DNA of 12,355 nucleotides. Origin: an uncultured Verrucomicrobiales bacterium (GTDB lineage: Bacteria; Verrucomicrobiota; Verrucomicrobiae; Limisphaerales; CANJSG01). The notes beneath the pieces are model-generated. The model worked only from the letters and a program-made list of their open reading frames with translations, did no database searches and was not told where the DNA came from. This document shows, piece after piece, positions 1 through 8,112 of this stretch; the stretch's first letter is position 1, and the number at the start of each line of letters is the position of its first letter. The position numbers and the translations under genes are program-made. The stretch spans positions 1 through 12,355 of the forward strand of contig CAMLMI010000118.1 in the NCBI GenBank assembly GCA_946480965.1. The letters are read 5' to 3'.

Positions 1-887
1 TTCAGCGCCCGGCCGATCTTGGCGAGGCGGACGTTGAACTGTTCCTCGAAGTGGTCCTTGGAAGCGGAGCTGGCGAAGAGTTCCGCGAGGCCCACGGCGT
101 AGTCCACGATGAGGCGCGATTCCTCGGCGGGGCTCAACGGGCGGCCTTCGGGCAGGACCAGCGGCGCGGGATCGAGGTTGCGCATCAGGGAGGCGGGGAA
201 ACCGCTTTGATCGAGCAGGCGGTTGCCCAGCGCGGCGGGCTGCAGGCCGAAGACTTCGGCGAAGGCCGGGGCTTCGCCGATATCGGCGGAGAGCTGGAGG
301 GCTTCGCGATAGTCCTCGGGCACGAACGACGCGAGCAGCAGACGGCCGTAGCTGCGCAGCGCGGCGGAGAGGAAGCAGAGGCCGGAATCGGACTTGGGCC
401 GGGAATCGGCGAGGGCTTCGGCGAGCAGCGCGCCCGTGAGCATCAAGGTGGCGATCTCCTCGAAGTCGTCGTCGCTCCAGGGACGGTCGGCGTTCTGGAG
501 CAGGAGGAGGGAGACGGCGATGTTGCGGATGCGGTCGTAGCCGACGAACTGGACCGCCTGGGGCAGCGTGGTGATCTCCACGCCGTCGGGGTTGTAGCCC
601 ACGGAACAGGCGGTCCGCAGGAGGTGGTTCATCGTGGTCAGGTCGCGGCCGATGATGTCGGCCATGTCCTGGACGGAGATCTGGTCGGCTTCGAGCGTGA
701 TCGCGCGGATGAGCTCGATGACCTGGACGACGCAGGCCGTTTCCGATTGGGCCAAGGCCTGGCGAACCCGCTCCAAGGTCTGGTCGGCCCGGTAGCTGTC
801 TCCGGAAAGCGCGCCGTGGACCGGGCCCGGAGCGATCGCGGCCCCGGGCTCCGCCGGACTGTTCGCTATAAGCAGGGCTTCAGGCAT
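1..887 (-). CDS. HDOD-domain signalling protein (HDOD1), 3' end cut by window edge
   Basis: The reading frame is open from an ATG at 887 (reading leftward) to the window edge, giving 295 residues with no stop, so the C-terminus is missing. An HDOD domain spans about residues 40-275. The segment IIGRDLTTM (78-86) is followed by ACSVGYNPDGVEI (93-105) and RIRNIAVSLLLLQ (119-131). The same blocks, nearly unchanged, occur in the next gene upstream (1216-2910), so the two are tandem paralogues. HDOD domains resemble HD phosphohydrolases but usually lack metal ligands and act as regulatory or scaffold modules in bacterial signalling; no catalytic role is claimed. The N-terminus is about 10 residues shorter than in the paralogue, and the first 30 residues are low-complexity Ala/Pro. 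The ribosome site is weak: only a short GGA lies before the ATG. The neighbour's C-terminal sensor-like domain could also exist here beyond the edge. Confidence 0.85.
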   Translation of the reverse strand, partial: MPEALLIANSPAEPGAAIAPGPVHGALSGDSYRADQTLERVRQALAQSETACVVQVIELIRAITLEADQISVQDMADIIGRDLTTMNHLLRTACSVGYNPDGVEITTLPQAVQFVGYDRIRNIAVSLLLLQNADRPWSDDDFEEIATLMLTGALLAEALADSRPKSDSGLCFLSAALRSYGRLLLASFVPEDYREALQLSADIGEAPAFAEVFGLQPAALGNRLLDQSGFPASLMRNLDPAPLVLPEGRPLSPAEESRLIVDYAVGLAELFASSASKDHFEEQFNVRLAKIGRAL

Positions 888-1038
888 GGAGTTCCAATGC
901 CTAATCCATCGGCCGGGAGATCGCCTTCCTGAACGCGCGAAGTGGTCCGTCACCGCCCCGGCAACGGAAACCGGGCGGATGAGAACAAGTTAGCGTTGCT
1001 TAAAATATGCAGCGGGCCGTTCCAGAGACGTTTGAAAA

Positions 1039-1053
1039 TCCAGGCAGCCTGGA
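1039..1053 (-). terminator. Short perfect palindrome followed by a T-run; terminator or operator
   Basis: TCCAGG-CAG-CCTGGA on the plus strand is a 6-bp perfect stem with a 3-nt loop. On the minus strand it is followed directly by TTTT, the form of a weak intrinsic terminator for the HDOD2 transcript, whose stop lies about 165 nt upstream. Because it also sits about 150 bp upstream of the HDOD1 start, a dyad operator is an equal alternative. The stem is short. Confidence 0.3.
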
Positions 1054-1077
1054 AAATCTCCCGAACCGCACGGCACC

Positions 1078-1165
1078 GGGGAGTGCGCCGGCTCGACGGC
1101 GCTTCGGTGAAGCGACAAAGCCCGGAGCGGCTTGACCAAAGCAGTTTCGAGCCACCGTGCTCCCC
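1078..1165. repeat. 88-bp imperfect palindrome, probable dispersed intergenic repeat
   Basis: The 27-nt left arm (1078-1104) and the reverse complement of the right arm (1139-1165) agree at 19 of 27 positions. Both begin GGGGAG and share GGCTCGA and GCTT blocks. The 34-nt centre can continue the pairing through GGT and AAGC segments, and also contains a local GCTTC-GGT-GAAGC hairpin (1101-1113). Two diverged arms around a structured centre are typical of old REP/MITE-like elements. Copy number in the genome cannot be seen from this window. Confidence 0.5.
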
Positions 1166-1189
1166 AGCGCCTTCCCGGGTTTGTCCGTC

Positions 1190-1209
1190 CCCCGAAGCGG
1201 TCTTTGGGG
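1190..1209 (-). terminator. Stem-loop immediately after the HDOD2 stop codon
   Basis: CCCCGAA (1190-1196) pairs with TTTGGGG (1203-1209) across a 6-nt loop, with one G-T wobble. It starts 6 nt past the HDOD2 stop on the minus strand. No T-run follows, so it may be an RNA 3'-end stabiliser rather than an intrinsic terminator. Confidence 0.3.
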
Positions 1210-1215
1210 CGCAGG

Positions 1216-2910
1216 CTAGTGGCGTCGTCCGGCTTCGGTGGTGAGGGGCGCACTTGCCTTGGGCGGAGGTTGGCGCACCTTGGATAACTCGCGGCGCAGG
1301 AGCGTGAGATGCTCCATCGTTTTCGGGCTGAGCAGAAAGGTTTTGTCCCGGCGGGCGATGCCGAGCAGCAGGGCAAAGGTGCCGGAGGCGTCGGCGATGG
1401 GCAGGATGAGCAGAGCACCGTCGGCCAGCGGTTTGAGCCAGCCTGGAATGAACGGCTGGATGGCCGGGTCCTGCGGCCGCTGGATGATGACGTCGCGGGC
1501 GTTGGCCAGACTGACGGAGAAGATCGTCTTGTCGCGCACCAACAGGCGGCCGTTGTCCTTGAAGGCGTGGTCCGCGCTGCCGAAGCCGCATTCCATCTGG
1601 AATTCGCCGGGATCTTTCTGGCGGAGGAGCAGGAGGGAATTTTCCAGCTCCAGGCTGCGCCAGAGCAGCCGGGTGGCGAGCGCCCAGGCGACGCCTTCCT
1701 CGACCGTGTCCTGCTGGAAGAGCCGTTCCAGATCGCGCAGTCCCAGGCGCAGCGTGCGTTCGGGGCTGTGGGTGTAGCCGCCGGCGGTGTCCTCCGCGGC
1801 TTCGCGGCGCGGGCGCTGGGAGTCGGGCTTGAAGGCGAGGGGCTGCTCGTCGAGGAGGGAGCGGATGTTTTGGACGACGCGGTTGGCGAAGATGGGGCTG
1901 GGCGCGGAGCGGCGGAAGGTGTCGATCTTCTCCTGCGTGTCCTGCAGGAGGCGCTTCATCTCCTCCTTGCCGATGCCGAGCACGCGGCCCTGGTTCCGCA
2001 GCAGCCGCGCATAGCCGTCGGTGAAGTCCTCCGGGGTCTTCAACTGGGCCAGCAGCTCGCAGAACTTCACGCTGAAGTCGATGGCCACGAGCTGCTCGTC
2101 CTGGCGGGAAACCGGCTCGTCGGACTCGTAGAGGGCGGGGTTCACGCGGTCCAGGCAGCGGAGCAGGGAGGGCGGGAGCTTGGCGGCCTCCAGCACCTCG
2201 CGGGCGATCTCCAGGCTGTTCAGGCCGAACTCCTCGCGGAAGGCGGAATCCTCGCCGCGTTCCGGCACGAGCTTCAGCGCGTCGCGGAACTGGTCGGGGA
2301 AGAAGGACGCGGCCAGGAGCTTGCCGTAGTTGCGCAGCGCGGCGCACAGGAACACATGGTCGGCGTCCATCCGCCGGCCGCTGTTCGCGGCGACGGTCTC
2401 CGCGAGGAGCGAGCTGGCGAGCATGACGCTGGAGACGTCGTCGAACTCGTCGTGGCTCCACTTCCGGTTCGCGTGCTGGAGCAGGAGGAGCGAGACCGCC
2501 ATGTTGCGGATGCGGTTGTAGCCGATGACCTGGATGGCCTCGTTCAGCGAGCCGATCTCCACGCCCTCGGGATTGTAGCCCACGGTGCAGGCGGTCTTCA
2601 TCAGCCGCGCCATCGTGGTCAGGTCGCGGCCGATGATCTCGGCCATCTGGTGGACGGAAAGGGTCTCGATCTTGGCGCTGACCTCGCGGACGAGCTCGAT
2701 GATCTTGACGATGAAGGCGGTCTCCCGCGACTGGAGGCCCTTGCGGATGCCTTCGAGCGTCTGCTGCGCCAGCGCGGCGTAGTCCTTGTCCCGGCGCTGG
2801 GGCAGGGCGCTCTCCAGGCCGACGGAGACGAAGGTCCGCAGTTCGGCGCCGAAGGAATCGGTTGTGCCGGCGGCGGATGCTGCTTCGTCGATCAACGTAA
2901 CTGCGCTCAT
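1216..2910 (-). CDS. HDOD-domain protein with C-terminal GAF-like domain (HDOD2)
   Basis: This encodes 564 residues. The HDOD domain covers about 60-290, with IIGRDLTTM (92-100), ACTVGYNPEGVEI (107-119) and RIRNMAVSLLLLQ (133-145). A linker rich in Arg/Pro/Glu (about 355-385) leads to a C-terminal region (about 388-550) whose alternating helix and strand pattern (ALLILPIADASGTFALLLGI) resembles a GAF-type ligand-binding domain; this assignment is by pattern only. HDOD-GAF proteins are thought to act as non-catalytic signalling regulators. The frame stays open upstream to an ATG at 3090, but the start at 2910 is preferred. An AAAGG ribosome site lies 5 nt before it, MSAVTLIDEA is a plausible N-terminus, and the longer form would overlap the divergent gene and begin with Arg/Pro-rich sequence unlike a domain. 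The gene is the tandem paralogue of the gene at 1-887 and faces the gene at 3071 divergently. Confidence 0.88.
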   Translation of the reverse strand: MSAVTLIDEAASAAGTTDSFGAELRTFVSVGLESALPQRRDKDYAALAQQTLEGIRKGLQSRETAFIVKIIELVREVSAKIETLSVHQMAEIIGRDLTTMARLMKTACTVGYNPEGVEIGSLNEAIQVIGYNRIRNMAVSLLLLQHANRKWSHDEFDDVSSVMLASSLLAETVAANSGRRMDADHVFLCAALRNYGKLLAASFFPDQFRDALKLVPERGEDSAFREEFGLNSLEIAREVLEAAKLPPSLLRCLDRVNPALYESDEPVSRQDEQLVAIDFSVKFCELLAQLKTPEDFTDGYARLLRNQGRVLGIGKEEMKRLLQDTQEKIDTFRRSAPSPIFANRVVQNIRSLLDEQPLAFKPDSQRPRREAAEDTAGGYTHSPERTLRLGLRDLERLFQQDTVEEGVAWALATRLLWRSLELENSLLLLRQKDPGEFQMECGFGSADHAFKDNGRLLVRDKTIFSVSLANARDVIIQRPQDPAIQPFIPGWLKPLADGALLILPIADASGTFALLLGIARRDKTFLLSPKTMEHLTLLRRELSKVRQPPPKASAPLTTEAGRRH

Positions 2911-2920
2911 GTCAGCCTTT
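2905..2920 (-). promoter_or_regulatory. Ribosome binding site fixing the HDOD2 start
   Basis: On the minus strand AAAGG lies 5 nt before the ATG at 2910. It is the only reasonably spaced Shine-Dalgarno-like motif found before a gene in this window, and it supports this start over the in-frame ATG at 3090. Confidence 0.5.
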
Positions 2921-2968
2921 CGTTCCCATCGGAAGACGGCGAGACGGCCTGAACGGAATTCTTTGAAC

Positions 2969-2986
2969 CGGGACAAGTTTGTCCCG
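2969..2986. promoter_or_regulatory. 18-bp dyad in the divergent HDOD2/trhO-rluA promoter region
   Basis: CGGGACAA-GT-TTGTCCCG has perfect 8-bp arms around a 2-nt centre. It lies 59 bp from the HDOD2 start and about 85 bp from the start of the fusion gene. This size and symmetry suit a dimeric repressor operator acting on one or both promoters; the regulator is unknown. A second hairpin, CCGGTT-GAA-AACCGG (3013-3027), next to three tandem GGCC/CCGG units (3003-3016), lies nearer the fusion gene. Confidence 0.4.
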
Positions 2987-3070
2987 AATCGGAAACCGGG
3001 ACGGCCGGCCGGCCGGTTGAAAACCGGAGTTGGCGGGCGGATGCCTTCCGGGCACGCTCCCCGCCTTTCG

Positions 3071-4864
3071 ATGACGACGTTCCGCAACATCGCCGCCTAC
3101 CGGTTTGTCCGGATGACCGATCTCAAGCCGCTGCGCGAGCGCCTCACCGCGCTGTGCCGCGACGCGGGCTTGAAGGGCACCATTCTCCTCAGCACCGAGG
3201 GCATCAATCTGTTCATCGCCGGCGGGGCCGAAGGCGTGGAACGGCTGCTGGCCGAGCTGCGCGCCTTGCCCGGCCTGGGCGATCTGGAGGTGAAGGTTTC
3301 CGAGAGCGAGCACCAGCCGTTCAACCGGATGCTCGTCCGCATCAAGAAGGAGATCATCGCCTTCGGCGTCGAGGGCATCGATCCCGCCACGCGCACCTCG
3401 CCCAAGCTCCCGGCGAAGGAACTCAAGCAGTGGTTGGATGAGGGGCGCGAGGTCGTGCTGCTCGACACGCGGAACGACTACGAGGTGAAGCTCGGCACGT
3501 TCAAGAACGCCCTGCCCATCGGCGTGGATACCTTCCGCGCCTTCCCCGACGCGGTGCGGCGCTTGCCGGAGCGGTTGAAGACCACGCCCATCGTCATGTT
3601 CTGCACCGGCGGCATCCGCTGCGAAAAGGCGGGGCCGTTCATGGAGCGCGAAGGCTTCCAGCAGATCTACCAACTCGAAGGCGGCATTCTGAAATACTTC
3701 GAGGAATGCGGCGGCGAACACTACGACGGCGAATGCTTCGTCTTCGACCAGCGCGTCGGCGTCGATCCCGCGCTGCGCGAGACGGTGGCGGAGCAGTGCT
3801 TCGTCTGCCTCACGCCGCTGACCTTCTCCGAACAGCGCGACGAACGTTTCGTCCCCGGCGTGTCCTGCCCGCATTGCTTCAAGTCGCCGGAAGAAACGAT
3901 GGCCCAGACCATCGAGCGACGGCAGGCCGCCATCCGCAAAGTCGCCACGCCGCTGCCCGGCAGCATTCCCTACGACAATTTCCGTCCGATCACCGTGCCG
4001 GAGGATTGCGACGGACAAACGGTCGTCGAGGCCTTCAGCCGCGTGGTGAAGCACGTGCCGTCGGTGTATTGGGCCGAGGAGTGCGCCAAGGGCCTGCTGG
4101 TGGACGAACAGCGGAAGTCGGTGGGGCCGACCCAGGCGGTCCGCGCCGGAGAACGCTATTGGCACAAGTTCCCCGCCGTGGTGGAACCCGAGGTGAAGGC
4201 CGATGTCCGCATCCTGCATGAGGACAAGGCGCTGGTGGTCCTGAACAAGCCCGCGCCGTTGCCGATGCACGCCGGGGGCCGGTTCAACAAGAACACGCTG
4301 CACTTCATCCTCGATGCGGCCTTCCATCCGGAAAAGTTGCGGCCCGCCCATCGCCTCGACGCCAACACGACCGGTCTGGTCGTCTTCACCAAAACCCGGA
4401 CCCACGCCTCCAAGGTCCAGCCGCAGTTCGCCGAAGGCCGGGTGGAGAAACACTATCTGGTCCGCGTCCAAGGCCAGCCCGCTTGGGACGAACACGTCTG
4501 CGAAGCGCCCATCAGCGCCGAAGCCGGGGAGATCGGCTCGCGCGAAGTGGATGAAGAAGGCGGCTTGGAATCGAAGACCGGCTTCAAAGTGCTCCAGCGC
4601 TTTGCCGACGGCACGGCCTTGCTCGACGCCCGCCCCTTCACCGGCCGCACCAACCAGATCCGGGTTCATCTCTGGCACCTCGGTTTCCCGGTGGTCGGTG
4701 ATCCGGCGTATCGCCCCGGCGGCGTGCTGGGCGACGTTCAGACGCTCCGCCCCGACGATTCCCCCCTCTGCCTGCACTCCTGGAAAATCAGCCTGAGCCA
4801 CCCGATCACCGGCCAGCGGACGGAATACCAAGCGCCGGTGCCGGATTGGGCAAAGGGAGCGTAG
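3071..4864 (+). CDS. Fusion of TrhO-type rhodanese (tRNA U34 hydroxylase family) and RluA-family pseudouridine synthase
   Basis: This encodes 597 residues. Residues 1-95 are the N-terminal domain of the UPF0176/TrhO family (GLKGTILLSTEGINLFIAG at 33-51). The rhodanese domain (about 112-215) has the active-site loop CTGGIRCEK, with Cys178 in the catalytic place. A Cys-pair motif (C243/C246 and C266/C269) that could bind zinc follows, as in TrhO. Residues 300-375 look like a degenerate S4 RNA-binding domain. Residues 376-592 are an RluA-type synthase: HRLDANTTGL with catalytic Asp430, then GRTNQIRVHLWHLG and VVGDPAY. TrhO makes 5-hydroxyuridine at position 34 of tRNA; RluA enzymes convert uridine to pseudouridine in rRNA or tRNA. 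Both halves look intact, so one chain probably carries two RNA-modifying activities. The start at 3071 fits the family; an ATG at 3041 would add ten residues, and neither has a clear ribosome site. The pseudouridine target cannot be read from sequence. Confidence 0.92.
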   Translation: MTTFRNIAAYRFVRMTDLKPLRERLTALCRDAGLKGTILLSTEGINLFIAGGAEGVERLLAELRALPGLGDLEVKVSESEHQPFNRMLVRIKKEIIAFGVEGIDPATRTSPKLPAKELKQWLDEGREVVLLDTRNDYEVKLGTFKNALPIGVDTFRAFPDAVRRLPERLKTTPIVMFCTGGIRCEKAGPFMEREGFQQIYQLEGGILKYFEECGGEHYDGECFVFDQRVGVDPALRETVAEQCFVCLTPLTFSEQRDERFVPGVSCPHCFKSPEETMAQTIERRQAAIRKVATPLPGSIPYDNFRPITVPEDCDGQTVVEAFSRVVKHVPSVYWAEECAKGLLVDEQRKSVGPTQAVRAGERYWHKFPAVVEPEVKADVRILHEDKALVVLNKPAPLPMHAGGRFNKNTLHFILDAAFHPEKLRPAHRLDANTTGLVVFTKTRTHASKVQPQFAEGRVEKHYLVRVQGQPAWDEHVCEAPISAEAGEIGSREVDEEGGLESKTGFKVLQRFADGTALLDARPFTGRTNQIRVHLWHLGFPVVGDPAYRPGGVLGDVQTLRPDDSPLCLHSWKISLSHPITGQRTEYQAPVPDWAKGA

Positions 4865-4865
4865 G

Positions 4866-4935
4866 CGTGAAGGGCTGGCCAGACGGGTTTAAGCCGATCC
4901 GGAGGATTCGCGAACGGCGCCGCCGTTCCTTCACG
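4866..4935. terminator. Nested hairpin between convergent genes, possible bidirectional terminator
   Basis: An outer 8-bp stem CGTGAAGG (4866-4873) / CCTTCACG (4928-4935) encloses an inner perfect stem GAACGGC-GCC-GCCGTTC (4912-4928) and a small ATCC-GGA-GGAT hairpin. The outer and inner stems share base 4928, so both cannot form in full together. The structure begins just after the fusion-gene stop and covers the stop codon of the kinase gene on the other strand. No T-run is present, so intrinsic termination is uncertain. Confidence 0.4.
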
Positions 4936-7900
4936 TCGCGGCGGAGCGGGCGCGGGCGTCCTGGATCATCCGGGCGATGATGGCTGAGAATTCGCTGGGG
5001 AGGTAGGGCTTGGCCAAGAGCGAGGTGCCGGGCGGCAGGTCGAAGGTGCCGTCCTGCCCTTCGCTGCTGTAGCCGGTGCAAAAGAGGACGGGGATGCCGG
5101 GCTTGAGGGCGTTGATGCGCTGGAAGGCCTCGCGGCCGCCCATCTTGGGCATGACCATGTCCATCACCACGAGGTCGATGGCCTCGGGGTTCTGCGCGAA
5201 GAGTTCGCAGGCGGCGACGCCGTCGTCGGCGGTGACGACGTTGTAGCCGGCGCGTTTGAGGACGCGGGTAGCGAGGGCACGGACGGGCGGCTCGTCCTCC
5301 ACGAGGAGCACGGTGCCGTCGCCGGGCTGGATGACGGCGGGGGCGACCGGGGCCGGAGCGGGGGCCGGTTCCTCGGTCTCAGCCGCGAGCGGGAACTGGA
5401 TGCTGAAGGTGGTTCCTTTGCCCGGTTGGCTCACCACATCCACGAAGCCTTCGTGCTGGCGGATGATGCCATAGACGACGGAGAGGCCGAGGCCGGTGCC
5501 GCGGTCCTTGGGTTTGGTGGAGAAGAAGGGCTCGAAGATGCGGGCGAGGGTGGCGGGGTCCATGCCGGTGCCGTTGTCCTCCACCTGGAGGCGGGCGTAG
5601 CGGCCGGGGGGCGTGGCGTCGTGGAGCGCGGCCTGCGCGGGGCCGACATCGACGGCGTCGAGGCGGATGCGGAGCCGGCCGCCGTTCGGCATGGCGTCGC
5701 GGGCGTTGACGCAGAGGTTGAGCAGGACCTGTTCGATCTGGCCGCGATCGCCGCGGACGTGGAGGGGTTCGGAGGCGACCTCGGCCGTGATCTCGATGTT
5801 CTCCGGGATGATGCGGCGGATCATGCGGAGCATCTCGCCGGTCATGGTGTTGAGGTCGATGGAGGTGCGCTGGAGGGCCTGGCGCCGGCCGAAGGCGAGG
5901 AGCTGCCGGGTGAGCTGGCTGGCGCGGTCCACGGCGTCGAGCACGAGGCCGAGGTGGCCTTTTTGCTCGGCCAGGGTGTCGGATTCGGCCGCGAGCGCGG
6001 CGTAGCCCCGGATGATCTGGAGCAGGTTGTTGAAGTCGTGGGCGACGCCGCCGGCGAGCAGGCCCACGGCCTCCATCTTCTGGGATTGCCGGACCTGTTC
6101 CTCCAGCGCGGTCTCGCGGGTGATGTCGCGGGCGACGACGACGTAGCCGAGCGGCTGGCCACGCGGATCTTTGACGGCGGAGGCGATGAGCTGTTCGGCG
6201 GCGGGTTGGCCCGACCGGTGGAGGTCGCGCCGGGTGCCGCGCCAGACGCCGGTGCGGCCGATCTCTTCGGCGATGGCGGCGAACTTCGGTGAACCCTCCT
6301 CCGAATCCGGCGGCCAGACGGCGTCGAACTCTCGGCCGAGCAGCTCCGCTTCGGAGGCCTGGAGCCGGGCGGCGAAGGCGTGGTTGGCGAACTCCACCCG
6401 GCCCTGCATGTCGAGCAGCACGATGGATTCGGTGGCCTGTTCGACGGCGGTGGCGAGGCGCAGGGCGCGCAGTTCGGCCAGGGTGCGGTCATGGATGTCG
6501 GCCCGGGTCCCGGCGATACGTAGTGGCTGGCCGGCGGCGTCGCGCTCGACGATGGAGCTGAGGTCGATGACCCAGATGTAGGAGCCGTCCTTCTTCCGCA
6601 CCCGCTGGACGACCTCGATCTGGTCGGTGCGGCCCGCGACGTGGTCCGCGACGGCCTGGAGCGAATCCTTGAGGTCGTCCGGGTGGATGCGGCCCTGCCA
6701 CCAGGCGCGGGTGGGTTCGGCTTCCGCCGGATCGAAGCCGAGCATCGTGGCGAGGCGCGCGCTGAACGTGAGGGTGCCGGTGGCGAGGTTCGACTCCCAG
6801 GTGCCGAGATCGGCCCCGCGCAGGACCAGTTCCAAGTGGTCCTGGACCTTGCGGCGGGCGGCGGCCTCCTCGGTGAGCAGGCGGTTGGATTCGGAGAGGC
6901 GCGCGGTCTTCTCGGTGACTTCGCGCTCGATGTGCTCGTTGCGGCGGATCAGGCCGAGCAGGTGGAGCTGGAGCGCGCCGGTCAGGCAGAGGCCGAGCAG
7001 GAGGATGATGTAGGGGAAGGCGGTCTTCTGCCGGTTGAGCCAGTCGGGCGACGGGCTGACCGTCATCGTCCAATCGCGGCCGAGGAAGGAGAAGGGATGC
7101 TCGATGGCGAAGCTGGACGATTGCAGCAGGTTTCCGGAGGTGACGCGGCCCCGGGAGGAATCGGCGAAGCGGGAGTAGAGGATGCGGCTCTGCGCGTCGG
7201 CCGACACGTCCTGGATGATCCATTGGGTCGAGTCGTCCGGCACGCTGCCGACGATGGCCTCAAGCATGGTCTCGATGCGGAAGACCACCTGCACGAAGCC
7301 GAGCAGGTGTCGCTCCGGGCCGGGAGCTTCGGAGAAGGGGCCGAAAACGGGCGCGGTGAGTATCCAGCCGAGCGTGTTGTCCATCTGCGCCAGCGGGAAG
7401 GCGTGGGTGCCCAGGGTCCGGCCCGTCTCCGCCGCGCGGCGGAGCAGGGGCAGGGTGGGGGCGGACTGGAGGTTGTAGCCCAGCACCGTCTCGTTGCCCG
7501 CCATCGGTTCGCAGTAGGTGATGGGCCAATAATCCTCCGCCTGGGGCGCGACGAAGAAACGGCCGTCGGCCCCCCGGTTGCGGATGGCGAAGCCGGGCCG
7601 GCCCTCGGCCGCGATCCGCGCCTCGAAGCCGGCGCGCTCCGCGTGGGGGACGATGGAGACCCATTGCAGCGCCTGGATGGCTTCGGTGTCGCGCAACAGG
7701 TTCGTGCTCAGGCTGTGGAACTCGGCGCGGGTGACGTTTTCGGAATGCTCGAAGTAGAGCCGCAGGAGGTTCTGGATCTCGGCGAAACCGTTCACCCCGT
7801 TCTGGATCTTCGTCGCGTTGCGGTCGGAGAGGATGCGGAATTCATTCTCGACCCGCCGGTTCTCGAAGTTCCGGGAGACGACGAACGCCGCCAGCGACAG

Positions 7901-7993
7901 GGCCAATCCCAGAATGGACACCAGCGCGCCGGACAGGCGGCGGCGCGCGGAGGTTTTGGGAGTGGCAGGGTGTGCTGATGCCTGGGCCGTCAT
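4931..7993 (-). CDS. Membrane-bound hybrid sensor histidine kinase (CHASE-PAS-PAS-HisKA-HATPase-REC)
   Basis: This encodes 1020 residues from the ATG at 7993. Transmembrane helices at about 23-40 and 326-349 bracket a periplasmic domain of about 280 residues. It matches CHASE sensors in size and in the [13 protein letters not shown] motif (155-163). A short coiled coil (350-390) and two PAS domains follow (about 392-505, with GADLGTWE and the PAS-3/PAC strand KKDGSYIWV; and 512-627). The H-box is AHDFNNLL with His652. The ATPase domain has the N-box around NARDA (763-767), DNGTG (806), EPFFSTK (821) and GTGLGL (832). After a Pro/Ala linker comes a receiver with acidic residues 899-901, phospho-acceptor Asp945, Thr973 and Lys995, all present. 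It likely senses an extracellular ligand and autophosphorylates, then passes phosphate to its own receiver. No partner regulator lies nearby, so it is an orphan. An ATG at 8083 would add 30 residues; neither start has a clear ribosome site. Confidence 0.93.
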   Translation of the reverse strand: MTAQASAHPATPKTSARRRLSGALVSILGLALSLAAFVVSRNFENRRVENEFRILSDRNATKIQNGVNGFAEIQNLLRLYFEHSENVTRAEFHSLSTNLLRDTEAIQALQWVSIVPHAERAGFEARIAAEGRPGFAIRNRGADGRFFVAPQAEDYWPITYCEPMAGNETVLGYNLQSAPTLPLLRRAAETGRTLGTHAFPLAQMDNTLGWILTAPVFGPFSEAPGPERHLLGFVQVVFRIETMLEAIVGSVPDDSTQWIIQDVSADAQSRILYSRFADSSRGRVTSGNLLQSSSFAIEHPFSFLGRDWTMTVSPSPDWLNRQKTAFPYIILLLGLCLTGALQLHLLGLIRRNEHIEREVTEKTARLSESNRLLTEEAAARRKVQDHLELVLRGADLGTWESNLATGTLTFSARLATMLGFDPAEAEPTRAWWQGRIHPDDLKDSLQAVADHVAGRTDQIEVVQRVRKKDGSYIWVIDLSSIVERDAAGQPLRIAGTRADIHDRTLAELRALRLATAVEQATESIVLLDMQGRVEFANHAFAARLQASEAELLGREFDAVWPPDSEEGSPKFAAIAEEIGRTGVWRGTRRDLHRSGQPAAEQLIASAVKDPRGQPLGYVVVARDITRETALEEQVRQSQKMEAVGLLAGGVAHDFNNLLQIIRGYAALAAESDTLAEQKGHLGLVLDAVDRASQLTRQLLAFGRRQALQRTSIDLNTMTGEMLRMIRRIIPENIEITAEVASEPLHVRGDRGQIEQVLLNLCVNARDAMPNGGRLRIRLDAVDVGPAQAALHDATPPGRYARLQVEDNGTGMDPATLARIFEPFFSTKPKDRGTGLGLSVVYGIIRQHEGFVDVVSQPGKGTTFSIQFPLAAETEEPAPAPAPVAPAVIQPGDGTVLLVEDEPPVRALATRVLKRAGYNVVTADDGVAACELFAQNPEAIDLVVMDMVMPKMGGREAFQRINALKPGIPVLFCTGYSSEGQDGTFDLPPGTSLLAKPYLPSEFSAIIARMIQDARARSAAT

Positions 7994-8112
7994 CGGGCGG
8001 AAAAGTTTCGGGGCAAAGGGTTCATCGGATGGCGTCCGGGACGGCGGGGACGCCCGGCAGTGAACGACACTCGAAGGCGACATTCAACCCGGCATTCGGC
8101 TCGGGACCCGCT

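Larger units (their letters stand above)
888..1215. other. 328-bp gap between the two HDOD genes
   Basis: No convincing gene lies here. Open frames in it have no recognisable protein character. The gap holds an 88-bp imperfect palindrome (1078-1165), a perfect 15-bp palindrome (1039-1053) and a hairpin just after the HDOD2 stop (1190-1209). An AT-richer patch at about 1000-1056 is the likeliest place for the HDOD1 promoter on the minus strand (a TATTTT-like hexamer at 1007-1002), but no well-spaced -35 box was found, so no promoter is called. Confidence 0.6.

Noticed and set aside
51..932. A 293-codon open frame on the plus strand
   Set aside because: It lies opposite the HDOD1 gene, and its protein is a Gly/Glu/Ala-rich string with no family character. 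Long antisense frames are expected in GC-rich DNA with strong third-position bias.
1309..2952. A 547-codon open frame on the plus strand opposite HDOD2
   Set aside because: The translation is low complexity (repeated LGEE, AVQA, GEE patterns) and the minus-strand protein has clear domain conservation.
2912..4831. A 639-codon open frame on the minus strand opposite the fusion gene
   Set aside because: No domain is recognisable, while the opposite strand has two enzyme domains with active sites.
5426..7978. Long plus-strand open frames opposite the hybrid kinase
   Set aside because: They mirror the kinase codons and lack any motif; the kinase reads through cleanly with all boxes intact.
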